From positions 496,001 through 560,000 of the forward strand of contig NZ_LBJC01000024.1 of NCBI RefSeq assembly GCF_004114535.1: DNA of 64,000 nucleotides. Reading direction: 5' to 3'. Source of the DNA: Bradyrhizobium nanningense. GTDB lineage: Bacteria; Pseudomonadota; Alphaproteobacteria; Rhizobiales; Xanthobacteraceae. Every line of letters begins with the position of its first letter. Position 1 is the stretch's first letter. Below, piece after piece: positions 54,160 through 62,696 of the stretch. Under the pieces are notes generated by a model. It saw only the letters and a program-made list of their open reading frames with translations. It did no database searches and was not told the DNA's origin. The position numbers were made by a program, and so were the translations under genes.

Positions 54160-54173
54160 GTTTCACGTGAAAC
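54160..54173. promoter_or_regulatory. parS: parS site 5, overlapping the apparent rsmG start
   Basis: GTTTCACGTGAAAC, exact core, beginning directly after the mnmG stop. The GTG inside it (54167-54169) is in frame with rsmG. Confidence 0.93.
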
Positions 54174-54916
54174 AGCGCGGACCGGGCAGGGACAAAGAGC
54201 TATCGCGACGTGCCGGAGTAGGTGAGGGCGGGGCCAAGCCGAAGTTCGGCAAAGCCAGCGCCAATGATCAGGCGCTCGATTCCATCATCGCCGCCGACAA
54301 GCGCGCAGCACTGAAGCTCGCGCCCGTTTCACATGAAACGGAAGCCCGGCTCGACCGCTACATCGCACTGCTGCGGGAGTGGCAGGCCAAGACCAATCTG
54401 GTCGCGCCCTCGACCTTGCCGCACCTCTGGACGCGGCACATCGCCGATTCGCTTCAACTCGTCGATCTTGCGCCGATTGCAAAACGCTGGGCCGATCTTG
54501 GCAGCGGTGGCGGCTTTCCCGGCGTCGTCCTGGCCTGTGCCATGGCCGAGACCCCCGGCGCCAGCGTCCATCTCGTCGAGCGGATCGCCAAGAAGGCTGC
54601 GTTTTTGCGCGAAGCGATCCGCGTCACCACATCTCCGGGAGTCGTACATCTCGCTGAGATCGGGGATAATGTGGATAGAATCACTGGCCCCGTCGATTGC
54701 GTCACCGCGCGTGCGCTGGCTCCGCTACATCAGCTCATCGGCTTTGCGGAGCCGCTGATGCGCCAGGGCGCAAAGGCGTTATTTCCTAAGGGTCAAGATG
54801 TAGAGGCCGAATTGACCGAAGCCGCTAAATATTGGAATATTACGCCTCAGCTCCACCAAAGCCGCACGGGTGACGGCTGGATCGTGGAGCTCAACGCCGC
54901 CGAACGGCGCAGCTGA
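54167..54916 (+). CDS. rsmG: 16S rRNA (guanine(527)-N7)-methyltransferase RsmG (GidB)
   Basis: RsmG methylates G527 in the 530 loop of 16S rRNA; loss gives low-level streptomycin resistance in other bacteria. The class I methyltransferase core starts near residue 55 (SHETEARLDRYIALLREWQ) with the SAM motif WADLGSGGGFPGVVLA and VERIAKKAAFLREA. The first 50 residues are a charged, low-similarity extension. The earliest in-frame start in the intergenic space is GTG 54167, inside parS site 5. In-frame sequence continues back into mnmG, so the true start is uncertain. The product from the GTG is 249 residues. Confidence 0.9.
   Translation: MKQRGPGRDKELSRRAGVGEGGAKPKFGKASANDQALDSIIAADKRAALKLAPVSHETEARLDRYIALLREWQAKTNLVAPSTLPHLWTRHIADSLQLVDLAPIAKRWADLGSGGGFPGVVLACAMAETPGASVHLVERIAKKAAFLREAIRVTTSPGVVHLAEIGDNVDRITGPVDCVTARALAPLHQLIGFAEPLMRQGAKALFPKGQDVEAELTEAAKYWNITPQLHQSRTGDGWIVELNAAERRS
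54324..54337. promoter_or_regulatory. parS: parS-like site 6 (one mismatch), inside rsmG
   Basis: GTTTCACATGAAAC, one base from the core, within the coding sequence where it encodes Val-Ser-His-Glu-Thr. The changed base breaks the central CG, which may lower ParB affinity. Confidence 0.6.
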
Positions 54917-54944
54917 GGCTTCAGGGGCTGAGTGGGGAAATTCG

Positions 54945-55811
54945 ATGACCGTGATTGACGAGCCGCAGCAAGAGCAGACCCAGGAACCGACCAGCGAGGT
55001 ACCGCACGGCCATCCGCGCATCCTGGCACTGGCGAACCAGAAGGGCGGCGTGGGAAAAACAACCACAGCGATTAACTTGGGTACGGCACTCGCGGCAATC
55101 GGCGAACGCGTCCTGGTCGTCGATCTCGATCCCCAGGGCAACGCCTCGACCGGCCTCGGCATCGACCGCCGCAACCGCTCCTGCTCGACCTATGACGTGC
55201 TGGTTGGCGAAGCCGCCTTGCGCGAAGCTGTGGTCTCGACCGCGGTGCCGCGGCTGCACATCGCGCCCTCGACGATGGATCTCTCCGGTCTCGAGCTCGA
55301 GCTCGGCACCACACCCGGCCGCGCCTTCAAGCTGCGCGATGCCATCGGTGCGCTCAACAACAATGTCTCGCCGGATGCCGACTACACCTATGTGCTGATC
55401 GACTGCCCGCCCTCGCTCAACCTGCTCACGGTGAACGCGATGGCGGCCTCCGATGCGATCCTGGTGCCGCTGCAGTGCGAGTTCTTCGCGCTCGAAGGTC
55501 TGTCGCAATTGCTGCAGACGGTGGAGCAGGTGCGCTCGACGCTCAATCCGAACCTGTCGATCCACGGCATCGTGCTGACCATGTTCGACTCGCGCAACAA
55601 CCTCTCGAACCAGGTCGTCGCCGACGTCCGCCAGTTCATGGGCGAGAAGGTCTACAAGACCATGATCCCGCGCAACGTACGCATCTCGGAGGCGCCGTCC
55701 TACGGCAAGCCGGTGCTGGTCTACGATCTCAAATGCGTCGGCAGCGAAGCATATCTGCGGCTCGCCACCGAAGTGATCCAGCGCGAGCGCGAGCTGCGCA
55801 CGACGCATTGA
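54945..55811 (+). CDS. parA: Chromosome partitioning ATPase ParA
   Basis: ParA pulls the ParB-parS complex during chromosome segregation. The 288-residue product has the deviant Walker A motif NQKGGVGKTTTAINLG near residues 32-46. It also has VVDLDPQGNAS, the YVLIDCPPSLNLLT (Walker B) block and IPRNVRISEAPSYGKPV near the end, the signature of chromosomal ParA/Soj. I chose the ATG at 54945; the open frame further upstream overlaps rsmG. parB follows after a repeat-filled gap. Confidence 0.97.
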   Translation: MTVIDEPQQEQTQEPTSEVPHGHPRILALANQKGGVGKTTTAINLGTALAAIGERVLVVDLDPQGNASTGLGIDRRNRSCSTYDVLVGEAALREAVVSTAVPRLHIAPSTMDLSGLELELGTTPGRAFKLRDAIGALNNNVSPDADYTYVLIDCPPSLNLLTVNAMAASDAILVPLQCEFFALEGLSQLLQTVEQVRSTLNPNLSIHGIVLTMFDSRNNLSNQVVADVRQFMGEKVYKTMIPRNVRISEAPSYGKPVLVYDLKCVGSEAYLRLATEVIQRERELRTTH

Positions 55812-55816
55812 CGGTG

Positions 55817-55905
55817 CGTAGGGTGGGTTAGCGTAGCGTAACCCACCAGGTCTCTCGCCCCCGGACTAACCAATGGTGGGTTACGCTGCGCTAACCCACC
55901 CTACG
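55817..55905. repeat. Intergenic inverted repeat, GTAGGGTG family (copy 3)
   Basis: CGTAGGGTGGGTTAGCGTAGCGTAACCCACC at the left (in parts: CGTAGGGTGGGTTAGCG, GTAACCCACC) and GGTGGGTTACGCTGCGCTAACCCACCCTACG at the right (in parts: GGTGGGTTACGC, GCTAACCCACCCTACG). It sits between parA and parB and has the same arms as 179-287. Confidence 0.92.
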
Positions 55906-55956
55906 ATTTGAAATTCAGTTCTGGAGTGCTGCACCGTGAATCCAAGGGAGCTGGCG

Positions 55957-56844
55957 ATGGCCGATGAAGCGCGTTCGCGACTGGGCCGGGGACTTGCAAG
56001 TCTGATCGGTGATGTCGGCGGCGAGGCCCAGCACGTCGATCGTCCGCGCGCGCAGCGCAAGGTGCCGATCGAATTCATCAAGGCCAATCCGCGCAATCCG
56101 CGCCGCACCTTTTCGGACGCCGAGCTGAAGGAGCTCAGCGAGTCCATTAGGCAGCATGGCGTGATCCAGCCGATCGTGGTGCGTCCGGTGAAGGGCGCAC
56201 AGGACCGCTTTGAGATCATCGCCGGCGAGCGACGCTGGCGCGCCTCGCAGATGGCCGGCCTGCACGAAGTGCCGGTCGTCCCGGTCGACATCAGCGACAG
56301 CGACGCGCTGGAGTTCGCGATCGTCGAGAACGTGCAGCGCGAGGACCTCAACCCGATGGAAGAGGCGCAGGGTTATCACGCGCTCGCCAACGAGTTCAAA
56401 CGCAGCCAGGACGAGATCGCAAAGGTCGTCGGCAAGAGCCGCAGCCACGTCGCCAACATGATGCGGCTGACAAAGCTGCCAGCGGAGGTGCAGGCTTTCA
56501 TCGCGACCGGCGAGCTGACGGCCGGTCACGCTCGCGCACTGATCGGCGTGCCGGATCCGCTCGCCGCCGCCAAGCGCATCGTCGAGGAGGGACTCAACGT
56601 CCGCCAGGCCGAAGCGCTCGCGCATGAAGAGGGCGTGCCGGAGCGCAAGCCGCAAAAGGCGCGCAGCACGGGGGGCAAGGAAAAGGACCCCGACACGATC
56701 GATCTGGAGAAGCGCGTCAGCGATGCGCTCGGCCTCAAGGTCACCGTCAATCACCGCGACCCCGGCGGCTCGGTCCAGATCAACTACCGCAACCTCGATC
56801 AGCTCGACGAGGTGATGAAGCGGCTCGCCAAGGGCGCGCTGTAG
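55957..56844 (+). CDS. parB: Chromosome partitioning protein ParB
   Basis: ParB binds parS and spreads on DNA by CTP hydrolysis. The 295-residue product starts MADEARSRLGRGLASLIGD (the ParA-contacting N-terminal peptide). It has the CTPase/ParB domain with FIKANPRNPRRTFSD, the GERRWRASQMAGL box, VENVQREDLNPMEEAQGY, the helix-turn-helix (QDEIAKVVGKSRSHVANMMRL, in parts) and a C-terminal dimer domain. The ATG at 55957 has a GGGAG ribosome site; a GTG seven codons upstream is less likely. Its targets are the parS cluster 1.8 to 4.1 kb upstream. Confidence 0.97.
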   Translation: MADEARSRLGRGLASLIGDVGGEAQHVDRPRAQRKVPIEFIKANPRNPRRTFSDAELKELSESIRQHGVIQPIVVRPVKGAQDRFEIIAGERRWRASQMAGLHEVPVVPVDISDSDALEFAIVENVQREDLNPMEEAQGYHALANEFKRSQDEIAKVVGKSRSHVANMMRLTKLPAEVQAFIATGELTAGHARALIGVPDPLAAAKRIVEEGLNVRQAEALAHEEGVPERKPQKARSTGGKEKDPDTIDLEKRVSDALGLKVTVNHRDPGGSVQINYRNLDQLDEVMKRLAKGAL

Positions 56845-56906
56845 GTTTCGCCCTCGTTCCGCGGCGCCGGGCGAAAACCGGATCGCGCGGCCCGTTCAGT
56901 CTATCT

Positions 56907-57009
56907 CCCTCACCCTGAGGAGCCGCGAAGTGGCGTCTCGAAGGGCGAGGGCCACAGGCGGGCCTGCATCCTTCGAGACGCGCGCAAGAGCGCGCTCCTC
57001 GGGATGAGG
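56907..57009. repeat. Intergenic inverted repeat, GAGGAGCGCGC / CTCACC family (copy 2)
   Basis: CCCTCACCCTGAGGAGCCGCG ... CGCTCCTCGGGATGAGG, with GTCTCGAAGG and CCTTCGAGAC inner arms, as at 9900-10019. It lies after parB. The 311-bp gap 56845-57155 has this repeat and the next one and no gene. Confidence 0.85.
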
Positions 57010-57047
57010 AATTACCGCCATCATTGTGATATGCGACTCTCTCCCCA

Positions 57048-57134
57048 CGTCATTGCGAGGAGCACTTGCGACGAAGCAATCCAGAATCTTTCCGCGGAGG
57101 GATCCTGGATTGCTTCGCTTCGCTCGCAATGACG
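57048..57134. repeat. Intergenic inverted repeat, CGTCATTGCGAG family
   Basis: CGTCATTGCGAG...GAAGCAATCCAG on the left pairs with CTGGATTGCTTCGCTTCGCTCGCAATGACG (in parts: CTGGATTGCTTC, CTCGCAATGACG) on the right. This pattern is widespread in Bradyrhizobium intergenic DNA. Only this copy is in the window. Confidence 0.88.
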
Positions 57135-57155
57135 GGGAGACAGTGAGAGCCTTAA

Positions 57156-58184
57156 TTAACCCCGCCGCTTCGCGTTCGCCGCGATCGCCATCAGTGTGCG
57201 CTGGGCGATGGCGGCGGCGAGCGTCGATTGCTTGCGGGTGTCGAGCGCGGCGGTCGCGAGCTGCTCGATGACGGCGGCGAGCTTCGCCACGCTAAAATTG
57301 CGCAGCGCGGTTTCGACCGCGGGCTTTCGCGAGAAATGCAGGCGCGGATAGCCGCCGTCGAGCACGGCGGAGGCAGGCTGGCCGTCGGCGATGGCCAGCG
57401 CGGATTTGTGCAGCCACGCCGCCTGGCGCTGCGCGGCGGAGATGATTACACCGGGATAGGTGCCGGCGATCATCGCCTTGGCGAATTCGGTCTCGACGAT
57501 GTCGGGCCGCCCGGCAAAGGCGCCGTCGACGATCGGATCGAGCTTCAGCTCGGAGGCGTCCGCAACCACGGCCATCACGTCGTCCAGCGTCACCTCGCCT
57601 TTGCCATGGGCGTAGAGCGTCAGCTTGCGCAGTTCGTTGCGCGAGGCTTGGCGGTCGCCGCCGAGGAACGACATCAGCGCCGCGCGGGCATCCTGTGCGA
57701 TGCGCAGATTAGCGATGCGCAACTCGTCTTCCATGAGCTTGCCGAGATCGCGCTCGGTGTCGGGATAGCAGCCGATCGCCACCGCCGTCTTGGCCTTTTC
57801 GCAGGCCTTTCGCAGCGGCGATTCCGGGCGGAGCTCGCCGGCCTCGATCACGATGCGGCAATCCCTGACGTTCATCTCGGCCAGCGTGTCGATTCCGCCG
57901 GCAAAGCTGCGCGAGCCGGCGCGCACGCGAATCGCGCGGCGGCCGCCGAACAGCGGCACCGTCATCGCCTCGTCGACGAGGCGCGATGGCTCGGCGGAAA
58001 GCTCGTCGCCGTCGAGCTTGACCAGGGAAAACGGATCGTTGGGATCATCGACGGCGGAAGCGATCAACGCATCGGCACGCTCGCGCACGAGGCCGGCATC
58101 GGGACCGTAGAGCAGGATGATCGGACGGCCCGCATCGGGGCGGGCGAGGAAGCTGTCGATCTCTTTTCCGCGCAGTGCGACCAT
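57156..58184 (-). CDS. holA: DNA polymerase III subunit delta
   Basis: HolA is the clamp-loader subunit that opens the beta sliding clamp. The 342-residue product has the weak but recognisable family pattern: an N-terminal ILLYGPDAGLVRERADAL nucleotide-fold segment and EAMTVPLFGGRRAIRVR near residue 72. The C-terminal HLHFSRKPAVETALRNFS-type helical tail is also present (RLHFSRKPAVETALRNF). It lacks the full Walker A, as expected for delta. ATG at 58182-58184 was chosen; a TTG three codons upstream is less likely. It follows lptE on the minus strand, a conserved leuS-lptE-holA order. Confidence 0.92.
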   Translation of the reverse strand: MVALRGKEIDSFLARPDAGRPIILLYGPDAGLVRERADALIASAVDDPNDPFSLVKLDGDELSAEPSRLVDEAMTVPLFGGRRAIRVRAGSRSFAGGIDTLAEMNVRDCRIVIEAGELRPESPLRKACEKAKTAVAIGCYPDTERDLGKLMEDELRIANLRIAQDARAALMSFLGGDRQASRNELRKLTLYAHGKGEVTLDDVMAVVADASELKLDPIVDGAFAGRPDIVETEFAKAMIAGTYPGVIISAAQRQAAWLHKSALAIADGQPASAVLDGGYPRLHFSRKPAVETALRNFSVAKLAAVIEQLATAALDTRKQSTLAAAIAQRTLMAIAANAKRRG

Positions 58185-58194
58185 CGGGCCCAAT

Positions 58195-58284
58195 CGTCAT
58201 TCCGGGGCGCGCGAAGCGCGAATCCGGAATCTCGATATACAATCTCTGGATTCCGGGTTCACGCTTGGCGCGCCCCGGAATGAC
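58195..58284. repeat. Intergenic inverted repeat, GTCATTCCGGGGCGCG family
   Basis: Perfect 16-bp arms GTCATTCCGGGGCGCG and CGCGCCCCGGAATGAC flank inner arms AATCCGGAATC and GGATTCCGGGTT. It lies between lptE and holA. The inner motif is shared with the element at 1841-1929. Confidence 0.92.
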
Positions 58285-58293
58285 TGGAGTGAC

Positions 58294-58845
58294 TTACGTG
58301 CCCGCGGTGAAGAACGAGGCGAGCCGGGTCGTGATGTTCTCGGCAATCTCGTTGGCGGCACGATCCTCCGCATCGCGCACGGCGCGGTTGCGGGAGAAGC
58401 GCTGATAGGATCCCGGCATGTCGTAGGACACGCGCGAGAAAGTCGAGCCGGTCATGACGGACTTGCCGGTTGCGGCGTCGATCAGATTGTATTGGGCGTC
58501 GATGCCGTAATTTTCGTTGGTCGGCAGTCCCGTCGCGGTGCTGACGATCAATGAGGAGCGGGTGGTGGTGAACCGGATGTCCAGCCGGTGGGTCGGCGGC
58601 ATGCCCGTCGCCGAGCCGTAAAGCTTGAAAGCAAGCGCGTTGCGGATCTCGACGCCGACGCGGGCCTCGCGGGAGGCATTGGGCTTGCTGATCGGGGGCA
58701 GCTCGACACCCATCAGCTTCTCGCGCAGGCCGGGGGTGCCGTCGTTTCGCTCGGCATACATCGGCTGGAAGCAGCCGGCCGTCAACGCGGCCAGGGCGGC
58801 GACCGCCAGCAAGCGGGCTGCGATGCGGATCCTAGCCGACAACAT
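58294..58845 (-). CDS. lptE: LPS-assembly lipoprotein LptE
   Basis: LptE is the outer-membrane lipoprotein that plugs the LptD LPS translocon. The 183-residue product has lipobox LTAGC (Cys25) and the sequence FQPMYAERN right after it. The later segments typical of LptE include VEIRNALAFKLYG and NYGIDAQYNLIDAATGKSV. It overlaps the end of leuS by 14 bp, so it is probably translated after leuS. holA is downstream. The leuS-lptE-holA order is the classical one. Confidence 0.92.
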   Translation of the reverse strand: MLSARIRIAARLLAVAALAALTAGCFQPMYAERNDGTPGLREKLMGVELPPISKPNASREARVGVEIRNALAFKLYGSATGMPPTHRLDIRFTTTRSSLIVSTATGLPTNENYGIDAQYNLIDAATGKSVMTGSTFSRVSYDMPGSYQRFSRNRAVRDAEDRAANEIAENITTRLASFFTAGT

Positions 58846-61456
58846 TTACGATCCTCTTGGGGACGATGATCACCTTGCGGACGGGCTTGCCGTCCAGGGC
58901 CAGCTTTACCGCATCGAGGGCCAAAACGGCAGCCTCGATTTCCGGATTCTGGGCCGCTGTTGCAACTGTGACCTCGCCCCGCTTCTTGCCATTGACCTGG
59001 ACCACCAGGGTCACGCTGTCTTCAACCAGCAAATCGCGTTCGATTTGGGGCCAATTGGCCTCGGAAACCAGCCCGCTCTGGCCCAGAACCTGCCAGCACT
59101 CCTCGGCGAGGTGCGGCATCATCGGGGAGAACAGCTGGACCAGGATCTGGCCGGCTTCCCGCACTGTCCAGGCTAAGTCGGCCGCAGGCTGCCCGGGACG
59201 CTGCAGGATCTCCGAGAAGCTATTGGCGAATTCGCGGATATGGGCGAGGCAGACGTTGAAGTGCAGCCGCTCGATCCCAGTGGTGACTTTGTCCAGCGCA
59301 CCATGGGCCGCCTTGCGCAAGGCGGTGGCGTCCGGGCCGAAGCTGGCCGGCCGGGCCGCCGGCGCGCTCTTGCCGAGCTCGACGGAATCGTTCACCAGCC
59401 GCCACAGCCGCTGCACGAAGCGCGAGGCGCCCTGGACGCGCTCGTCGCTCCAGATCACGTCGCGGTCGGGCGGGGAGTCCGACAGCATGAACCAGCGGGC
59501 GACGTCGGCGCCATAGGTCTCGATGATGTCGTCGGGGTCGACCGTGTTCTTCTTCGACTTCGACATCTTCTCAATCGGGCCGATCGTGATGTCTTCGCCT
59601 GTGCCAAGCAGCGTGGCGCGGCGCCCGTTGCCGCCGACTTCGACCTTGACGTCGGCCGGCTGCACATAGGTACCGTCGGCCTTCTGGTAGGTCTCGTGCA
59701 CCACCATGCCTTGCGTGAACATGCCGGCGAACGGCTCGTCGAGCGCAATGTGTCCGGTCGCCTTCATCGCGCGGGTGAAGAAGCGGCTGTAGAGCAGATG
59801 CAGGATCGCGTGCTCGACGCCGCCGATATATTGGTCGACCGGCAGCATCCGGTTGGCGACCGCGGGCGTGGTCGGCGCGTTCTCGTTCCAGGGATCGGTG
59901 AAGCGCGCGAAATACCAGGACGAATCCACGAAGGTGTCCATGGTGTCGGTTTCGCGCTGGGCTTTGCCGCCGCATTTCGGGCAGGTGACGTGCTTCCAGG
60001 TCGGATGATGGTCGAGCGCGTTGCCCGGCCTGTCGAAGGTCGCGTCGTCAGGCAGCTTCACCGGCAGGTCGGCATCCGGTACCGGCACCACATCGCATTT
60101 CGGGCAATGAATGACGGGAATTGGGCAGCCCCAATAGCGCTGGCGCGAAATGCCCCAGTCGCGCAGGCGGAAATTGACCTGCCGCTCGCCGACGGGCGCG
60201 TTGCCGCGCAGCTCGCTTTCCAGACGTTTTGCGACCTCGTCCTTGGCCTGCTCGATGGTCATGCCGTCGAGGAAGCGCGAATTGATCATGCGGCCGTCAC
60301 CGTCATAGGCGGTGTCGGTGATGACGAACGACTTCGGGTCCTGCCCTTCCGGGCAGACCACGGGCGTGTTGCCGAGACTGTACTTGTTGACGAAGTCGAG
60401 GTCGCGCTGGTCATGCGCGGGGCAGCCAAAGATCGCACCGGTGCCATATTCCATCAGCACGAAATTGGCGACATAGACCGGCAGCTTCCAGCTCGGATCG
60501 AACGGATGCACCGCGCGGATGCCGGTGTCGAAACCCTGTTTCTCCGCGGTGTCGATGATTTCCTGCGCGGTACCCATCTTCTTGATCTCGGCGATGAACT
60601 CCGCGAGTTTCGGGTTCTTCGCGGCCGCAGCCTGCGCCAGCGGATGATCCGCCGAGATCGCCATGAATTTCGCGCCGAACAGCGTATCCGGGCGCGTCGT
60701 GAAGATCTTCAGCTCGCTCTCGCCGGCCGGCGTCGTCGCCGCATCCAGGGCGAAGCGGACAAGCAAGCCCTCCGAGCGGCCGATCCAGTTGCGCTGCATC
60801 AGCCGCACCTTGTCCGGCCAGCGGTCCAGCGTATCCAGCGCCGACAGGAGTTCCTGCGAGTATTTCGTGATCTTGAAGACCCACTGATTCATCTCGCGCT
60901 GTTCGACGACAGCGCTTGAACGCCAGCCGCGGCCGTCGATCACCTGCTCGTTGGCGAGCACGGTCATGTCGACGGGGTCCCAGTTCACCTTGCGCTTCTC
61001 GCGCTCGGCGAGGCCTTCGCGCAGGAAGTCCAGAAACATCTTCTGCTGGTGCTTGTAATAGGAGGGATCGCAGGTCGCGATCTCCCGGGACCAGTCCAGC
61101 GACAGCCCGATCGAGCGGAGCTGTTTCTTCATCGCGGCGATGTTGTCGTAGGTCCAGGCCTTCGGCGCGACCTTGCGTTCGATCGCGGCATTCTCGGCCG
61201 GCAGGCCAAACGCGTCCCATCCCATCGGGTGCAGCACGTTGAACCCCTTGGCGCGCATGAAGCGGGCCAGCACGTCGCCGAGCGTGTAATTCCGGACATG
61301 GCCGATATGGATGCGCCCGGACGGGTAGGGGAACATCTCAAGCACATAATATTTCGGCCGCGAATCATCGTTCTTGGAGACGAAGATCGCCTGTTCGTCC
61401 CAGAGGCGTTGCCAGCGCGGTTCGGCGTCGCGGGCGTTATAGCGTTCGGAGGTCAT
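58832..61456 (-). CDS. leuS: Leucyl-tRNA synthetase
   Basis: LeuS charges tRNA-Leu. The 874-residue class Ia product has the HIGH motif (HIGH at residues 50-53, in PSGRIHIGHVRNY), the CP1 editing domain (about 220-420), and the KMSKS loop as EKMSKSKKN near 629. Its C-terminal anticodon-binding domain ends with a QVNGKKRGEV segment. ATG at 61454-61456. The 184-bp gap to the divergent diguanylate cyclase gene shows no riboswitch or T-box. Confidence 0.98.
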   Translation of the reverse strand: MTSERYNARDAEPRWQRLWDEQAIFVSKNDDSRPKYYVLEMFPYPSGRIHIGHVRNYTLGDVLARFMRAKGFNVLHPMGWDAFGLPAENAAIERKVAPKAWTYDNIAAMKKQLRSIGLSLDWSREIATCDPSYYKHQQKMFLDFLREGLAEREKRKVNWDPVDMTVLANEQVIDGRGWRSSAVVEQREMNQWVFKITKYSQELLSALDTLDRWPDKVRLMQRNWIGRSEGLLVRFALDAATTPAGESELKIFTTRPDTLFGAKFMAISADHPLAQAAAAKNPKLAEFIAEIKKMGTAQEIIDTAEKQGFDTGIRAVHPFDPSWKLPVYVANFVLMEYGTGAIFGCPAHDQRDLDFVNKYSLGNTPVVCPEGQDPKSFVITDTAYDGDGRMINSRFLDGMTIEQAKDEVAKRLESELRGNAPVGERQVNFRLRDWGISRQRYWGCPIPVIHCPKCDVVPVPDADLPVKLPDDATFDRPGNALDHHPTWKHVTCPKCGGKAQRETDTMDTFVDSSWYFARFTDPWNENAPTTPAVANRMLPVDQYIGGVEHAILHLLYSRFFTRAMKATGHIALDEPFAGMFTQGMVVHETYQKADGTYVQPADVKVEVGGNGRRATLLGTGEDITIGPIEKMSKSKKNTVDPDDIIETYGADVARWFMLSDSPPDRDVIWSDERVQGASRFVQRLWRLVNDSVELGKSAPAARPASFGPDATALRKAAHGALDKVTTGIERLHFNVCLAHIREFANSFSEILQRPGQPAADLAWTVREAGQILVQLFSPMMPHLAEECWQVLGQSGLVSEANWPQIERDLLVEDSVTLVVQVNGKKRGEVTVATAAQNPEIEAAVLALDAVKLALDGKPVRKVIIVPKRIVNVVG

Positions 61457-61640
61457 GGAATCGTTGGGGTTTTCGTGGGTTCGGCCGTGTCAAGACGGCG
61501 GACTAGGCCATAGAAGTCCTCAAGGGGTCAATGGGTTGCCGCGATTTGGAACCATGGCCGTCGCCTCCGCATAACTACGAGGATCGGTGTTGGCGTGTGA
61601 TTAAGAGCTCGATGCCAATTTGCGGCCCGACAGGACCCGC

Positions 61641-62696
61641 ATGACCGCGATGGATTCGAGCTTCGACGATCCCGACTACGACTATGCCGCCTCCATCGCC
61701 GGACGGGCGATGCGCAGCATGGCCGAACAGCGGATTGCGCCGACCCCGGCCAATTTTGCGGTCTGGTACCAATATTTCGCGGGCAGCCATGACGATCTGC
61801 GCAACGCGATCGATCTCCTGATCGACCACAATCGTCCGTTCGACGCCCGAACCAATCAAGACCTGTTCGAGACCTATGTCGCGCCCCAGGTGAGCGCCAT
61901 CGCGGTCGACACCTCCGAGCGGCTGCAGGCACTGATGGGAGCGGCCAAGGAATTTCTGGCGACCGCGATCGCTGACAATCATTCGCAGATGCAGGTCATC
62001 AGCGAGGTAGCGGACCAAGGCAAGGCCGGCGTCGATCCGAAGGCGCTGGTCGCCCAGCTCATGAACGAGCTGGCCCGGGCCGCCACACGAGCGACGCGGC
62101 TGGAAGCGGGCTTTGCGGAAAAGACCCGCGAGCTTGACGTGATCCGCGATTCGCTCTCGCGCTCCGAGGAGCGCGCCCGGACGGACACGCTGACGGGCCT
62201 TGCAAACCGGCGCGCGCTCGACGAATTCCTGCGCAAGGCGCAGGCGACCGCTTCATGGGGCGAGCCGCTCAGCGTGCTGATGCTCGACATCGACCACTTC
62301 AAGGCCTTCAACGACAATTTCGGCCACGGCGTTGGCGACCAGGTGCTGCGCCTGATGGCGAAGGTGCTGCGAGAAAAGGTCCGCGAGCAGGATCTGCCGG
62401 CCCGCTATGGCGGCGAGGAGCTGATCGCGGTGCTGCCGGACGCCGATCTCGCCACTTGCGCCGAGATCGCCGAGCGCATCAGGCGTGCGCTCGCCGAATG
62501 CACGATCACGCGCCGCTCGACCGGCGAGATCCTGCCCAACATCAGCGTGTCGATCGGTGTGGCGCAGTACCGGGCCGGCGAAGCGATCACCGATTTCATC
62601 GAGCGCTGCGACCGCGCGCTCTATCTCGCCAAGGGCAGCGGCCGCAATCGCGTGGTGACGGAAGCCGAGCTCGATCGCACGGGAGCTGCGGGTTAG
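61641..62696 (+). CDS. Diguanylate cyclase (GGDEF) with an I-site
   Basis: A 351-residue cytoplasmic protein. The N-terminal half (about 10-170) is helical with no recognised sensor, and the GGDEF domain spans about 185-345. The active site is RYGGEELIAV (G257-L261). The inhibitory I-site RxxD is present at the canonical spacing (R248-E249-Q250-D251), so product feedback by c-di-GMP is expected. It therefore probably makes c-di-GMP. Start ATG 61641 with an AGGA ribosome site; a TTG seven codons upstream is possible. It converges on the next cyclase gene with a 4-bp overlap. Confidence 0.9.
   Translation: MTAMDSSFDDPDYDYAASIAGRAMRSMAEQRIAPTPANFAVWYQYFAGSHDDLRNAIDLLIDHNRPFDARTNQDLFETYVAPQVSAIAVDTSERLQALMGAAKEFLATAIADNHSQMQVISEVADQGKAGVDPKALVAQLMNELARAATRATRLEAGFAEKTRELDVIRDSLSRSEERARTDTLTGLANRRALDEFLRKAQATASWGEPLSVLMLDIDHFKAFNDNFGHGVGDQVLRLMAKVLREKVREQDLPARYGGEELIAVLPDADLATCAEIAERIRRALAECTITRRSTGEILPNISVSIGVAQYRAGEAITDFIERCDRALYLAKGSGRNRVVTEAELDRTGAAG

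Noticed and set aside
59240..60919. Plus-strand open frame of 559 codons opposite leuS
   Set aside because: leuS has all class Ia motifs on the minus strand; the antisense product has no family signal.
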